Positions 36,644 to 39,282 of a stretch of 39,282 bases of DNA are shown here, piece after piece (within the stretch, counting starts at the first letter, position 1; every line of letters starts with the position of its first letter). Origin of the DNA: RGIG5050 sp045636065 (GTDB lineage: Bacteria > Verrucomicrobiota > Kiritimatiellia > RFP12 > UBA1067); assembly GCA_045636065.1 (NCBI GenBank), contig JAZTWW010000017.1:1-39282 (forward strand). The letters run 5' to 3'. The notes under the pieces were generated by a model that was not told the origin of the DNA, did no database searches, and saw nothing but the letters and a program-made list of their open reading frames with translations. The position numbers and the translations under genes were made by a program.

Positions 36644-36744
36644 GGCATCATGAGAATATGCTTCGGACCAATTCCAGTGAGAGGTAGCCGGTTTCCAGTG
36701 GCATCATGAGAATATGCTTCGGACCTGTTCCGGTGAAAGATATA
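36644..36744. repeat. 56-bp tandem direct repeat
   Basis: A 26-bp string beginning GGCATCATGAGAATATGCTT is exactly repeated at 36644-36669 and 36700-36725, followed in both by TTCCRGTGARAG. Two units only, so not a CRISPR array. Confidence 0.8.
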
Positions 36745-36926
36745 CCCTCTTGCCGCCATCTTGCGTATAGAGTGGGTGCAGAGAGCAAAATTGCAGAAAG
36801 CGAAGATTTAAAGTGGGTTTTTGAGAATTAGAGAATAGCAATCGGCGGGATAATAGTGCCAACAGGTGCGAAGACCTGGGGGAGGCCGTGAAGGATGGTG
36901 AAACAAAGCCCATATGGCGCAAAGGC

Positions 36927-36983
36927 CTCCCCTGGCGGGGCAGGCCGCAAACCTCGCGAAGCATGGTTTGCGGCCGAGGGGAG
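36927..36983. repeat. Long hairpin in non-coding spacer
   Basis: GGCCGCAAACC (36943-36953) and GGTTTGCGGCC (36965-36975) are a perfect 11-bp inverted repeat with an 11-nt loop. CTCCCCT/AGGGGAG (36927-36933, 36977-36983) extends it. No T-tract, so not an obvious terminator. Around it, 36745-37206, I see TGGCAAC-type fragments (37074-37087, 37155-37190) but no gene. Confidence 0.6.
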
Positions 36984-37206
36984 ACACGTATAGCGCGCCA
37001 GAGAGGACGAGGAGCCGAGCGGGTCCGGAGCCTTTTCAAGGGTGCGTCGCGCGGTCACGGCGCCGCAAGATGGGAATGTTGCCAACTTGTCCGCAGTAGC
37101 TTTGGCGAAGGCGGATGTGGAACCGCCGCCGCGCTTCGCGCTAAGGCGGTCAAGAATGTTGCCAATGCCAATGGAAGTTCCCGGCAGTGGGAACCAAATT
37201 GGTAGC

Positions 37207-37393
37207 GGGAACCTTATTCCTCCTAAGCGGAGCCAAGGGTGACGCCGCTCAGTCAGCCGCATGGGGCGGCAGTTTTGTGCAGAGCGCAAAGCGGAGGCAA
37301 TCTTCTCGTCCGGGAAACACCGAGGATTGTTTTTCGCTCGCGAAAAACAACCGCAGGTGAGGGTCACGGACGAGGAGGATTGCGGAGCATGCC
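37207..37393. repeat. Long hairpin repeat, copy 2
   Basis: Direct copy of 33012-33227. The central loop differs and is replaced by the perfect hairpin TTGTTTTTCGC-TC-GCGAAAAACAA (37327-37350). The outer stem GCAATCTTCTCGTCCG pairs with the reverse complement CGGACGAGGAGGATTGC with one bulge. Stem positions are kept although bases differ, which suggests the fold matters. Confidence 0.85.
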
Positions 37394-37468
37394 TACAAAG
37401 CTGCGCCTCTTAATCTCTATTCTCCTCGAAATGTCCAAGGACAAAGCCAAATATTCCGCTAATGCCTT

Positions 37469-38491
37469 TCATTGCCGACATCCTTTGTTTTTAGCATCCA
37501 TCATCCACCTCAGTTCATTACGTTCCTTGACCTTCTTGCGCAAATAATATCCATCCTCTATGCAAAGATCATTGACATTACCATTGAAGCACGCATCGCC
37601 GATACGCATCGACTCGCTCCCCAAAAGCCATTCCCCTGAAATAACGCCATAATGTGCGGAAACAAGATTGCCATATTCATCTGTCTTCGTGCGCGTTCTA
37701 AATACCATGTACGAATCCTCGTCAAGAGTATCAACAACTCGCGCGCCATCCGGTTTTCTTTCAAACACAAAACTAAAGCATTTCAAATATTGCCTGTCGG
37801 CATCAGCATTTTCACTCCACTCAAGGCAGGAGCCTGTGTCTTTCTTGCAAATATACGCGCCAGCCAACGGGTTGTTTGTAAAACAAACATCCATAGAAAA
37901 CCTGAAATCAAAATATTCATTTCTTACGCTTGACCGGAAAAACAACAGAACATCGTCATTTAAACCGCTACCGTATGGAGCCGTCCAATCAAAAGCCTCG
38001 AGATCAAATCCAATCCAACGTTCTCGCGCCGGTATCGTCCATCGTCCAACCCGGCTTCCTTTGCCTTTCAGAACCGAGAGAGACCCGAGCCTTTTAATGC
38101 GCTTCATCGTTATTGTCCTGACATCACCGAAAGGCCTCCACTTCCCATCCTCATACGAAGGTCTCTCTTTCCCTTCGCCGTAAACAATCCTGTCCTCCAC
38201 ATCATAATAACCTTCTCTCGAAATCTGATAATGAAGCGTCCTTTTCACGAATCCCTCGGCGACATACTCGCCTTTGGCATCAGTTAGGCCATCAATTGCA
38301 ACATAGTCATCCATGCCATCTCCAATCTGGAAACCGCCTATGACCCTTGCGTCCGCAACCGGGCTTCCACATTCATCGACGACGTGAAAACATTCTCTGG
38401 CAATAGCGCCACTGGCATGCTTGCCAATCCCGGTAGAACCGAGCACGCCTAGCGCCATTGTTGACAAGAACAGTCCCAAGAGCATTTTCAT
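37469..38491 (-). CDS. Putative secreted partner protein, cassette 2
   Basis: 340 residues. Signal peptide MKMLLGLFLSTMALGVLGS without a lipobox Cys, unlike its homologue in cassette 1. FHVVDECGSPVADARV begins a carboxypeptidase-regulatory-like domain; DWTAPYGSG, FTNNPLAGAYICKKDTGS and MVFRTRTKTDEYGNLVSAHY match the cassette 1 protein. The start at 38491 overlaps the upstream hydrolase stop by 4 nt (ATGA), repeating the cassette 1 arrangement on the opposite strand. Function unknown. Confidence 0.7.
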   Translation of the reverse strand: MKMLLGLFLSTMALGVLGSTGIGKHASGAIARECFHVVDECGSPVADARVIGGFQIGDGMDDYVAIDGLTDAKGEYVAEGFVKRTLHYQISREGYYDVEDRIVYGEGKERPSYEDGKWRPFGDVRTITMKRIKRLGSLSVLKGKGSRVGRWTIPARERWIGFDLEAFDWTAPYGSGLNDDVLLFFRSSVRNEYFDFRFSMDVCFTNNPLAGAYICKKDTGSCLEWSENADADRQYLKCFSFVFERKPDGARVVDTLDEDSYMVFRTRTKTDEYGNLVSAHYGVISGEWLLGSESMRIGDACFNGNVNDLCIEDGYYLRKKVKERNELRWMMDAKNKGCRQ

Positions 38492-39282
38492 TTCAAGCCG
38501 CCTTTCTCTTCAACAATTTCGTCAAACAAAGGAACAACATAGAAATAGGCCATATCCTTAATGTCAGAATGAAGCCATGATGTGCCGTAAACACTATGAT
38601 ACCTTCCCCATCCATTCCGGTATACTAACGAATTAAGATTATTGTATCTGTCGGCATCATCAAATGTCGGCACTCCACCAACCGCAGACGATACCGCAGG
38701 CACATATTTCGCAAGAGCCATATATATGTCGTTGATGGTCGCATCTGGATTGTCCATCTGCGTTCCTGCGCAGTGAAACACGGGATTGTTTGTGATTGTG
38801 CCATCGGCAACCATGACGCTTGCCTCAGAGGCGGAGTATTTAAAAAAGCATGGCTGTCCCAAGAGTACCTCAACCCAGCAATAAAAGCCCCAACCGCCTT
38901 TCAGCGTACCTGCCACCGGCTCTACGCCCTTATGCGTCTCCTGCTTCTGCCAGCTGTATGCCTCAGTGGTTATATCCCACTGCACGAATGGCCAGGACGA
39001 CTGCCATGTAGGCCAATGGAAAACACCATCAGACACGTCTGGGACTGTTTCTCGCTCCATAAAAATAGGATCTCCAGAGGGAATAGGATCTCCAGAGGAA
39101 TAATAGTTGTAGACATCTCCCGCATTGCCCAATACAGCATTAAAACAATCCGGCCACCCCATCTTTCCTCGGGAATCGGAGGGATCGGATTCAAACCACC
39201 TGTACCAGTTTGCCGCCCAGCACAGGTTCGTGTAGCCGTACCAGTCCGACGGCACGTATTTCTGATAGGCATCGTCAGTCGG
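38488..39282 (-). CDS. Alpha/beta-hydrolase, cassette 2, 5' end beyond window
   Basis: 265 codons visible; the frame is open to the window edge (first residues PTDDAYQKYVPSDW), so the N-terminal half with the nucleophile is not seen. It aligns with the C-terminal half of the 33492-35369 protein: YTNLCWAANWYRWFESDPSD versus YTNRLWASHWHEAWKRIDPTD, VYNYYSSGD, AYSWQKQETHKG and the C-terminal WLHSDIKDMAYFYVVPLFDEI. The conserved HSDIK His is retained. No sign of decay in the visible part. Confidence 0.75.
   Translation of the reverse strand, partial: PTDDAYQKYVPSDWYGYTNLCWAANWYRWFESDPSDSRGKMGWPDCFNAVLGNAGDVYNYYSSGDPIPSGDPIFMERETVPDVSDGVFHWPTWQSSWPFVQWDITTEAYSWQKQETHKGVEPVAGTLKGGWGFYCWVEVLLGQPCFFKYSASEASVMVADGTITNNPVFHCAGTQMDNPDATINDIYMALAKYVPAVSSAVGGVPTFDDADRYNNLNSLVYRNGWGRYHSVYGTSWLHSDIKDMAYFYVVPLFDEIVEEKGGLK

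Noticed and set aside
36644..36744. Repeats resembling a CRISPR array
   Set aside because: Only two units, the similarity runs on into the spacer, and no cas genes are present.

Overview
The window reads as a chromosomal segment of a GC-rich, Gram-negative bacterium. It carries two outer-membrane beta-barrels, a lipoprotein, an AsmA-like protein and Sec signal peptides. Type III glutamine synthetase, a PnuC-family thiamine transporter under a TPP riboswitch and abundant degenerate short repeats suggest the Verrucomicrobiota/Kiritimatiellota (PVC) side of the tree; this placement is inference, because no rRNA is present.

Layout. 1-570: a 3'-truncated unknown gene with an in-frame amber codon. 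713-10213 (minus): operon glnN-purF-carA-gltB. 10464-11822 (plus): gltD, divergent from glnN. 11831-14522 (minus): bioB, then a TPP-riboswitch-controlled outer-membrane protein plus PnuT-like transporter. 14590-17784 (minus): metY, outer-membrane protein, cysK. 17899-20553 (minus): lysR and pyrG. 20789-21010 (minus): a small membrane protein. 21284-25968 (plus): carB and a NifA-like sigma54 activator. 25992-31522 (minus): two tRNAs, asmA-like, rnhB, mtnN and an ABC-F gene. 31650-32633 (minus): a ferredoxin, and rplU-rpmA. 32700-39282: an accessory region of composite repeats surrounding two copies of a secreted hydrolase plus envelope-protein gene pair.

The main result is an apparent glutamine/nitrogen regulon. 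Four transcription units (glnN-purF-carA-gltB, gltD, carB, pyrG) start with a near-identical sigma54 -24/-12 promoter (TGGCAY-N7-TGCTA). Upstream of them is a 15-bp dyad T(T/G)ACA-N5-TGTAA, centred 66 bp before the predicted start for carB and pyrG. A single site lies midway between divergent glnN and gltD, about 98 bp from each start. All targets make or spend glutamine, and a NifA-like enhancer-binding protein is encoded directly after carB. In gltD, carB and pyrG the predicted transcription start is only 2-3 nt before the ATG, so these mRNAs would be essentially leaderless; lysR, bioB and the activator gene look the same from sigma70-type promoters.

The second result is that core enzymes (GltB, CarA, CarB, PurF, PyrG) contain in-frame copies of several short repeat families. 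Two of these families (CGCAGAG-type and TGGCAAC-type) also occur in the non-coding repeat clusters near 32.8 kb and 36-37 kb. Several insertions fall in interdomain linkers or surface loops, and two are palindromic, which recalls Rickettsia palindromic elements.

The third is the duplicated hydrolase/envelope-protein cassette. Both pairs have 4-nt ATGA overlaps and face each other across a repeat-rich 1.1-kb spacer. Direct copies of a roughly 200-bp hairpin repeat flank the first cassette.
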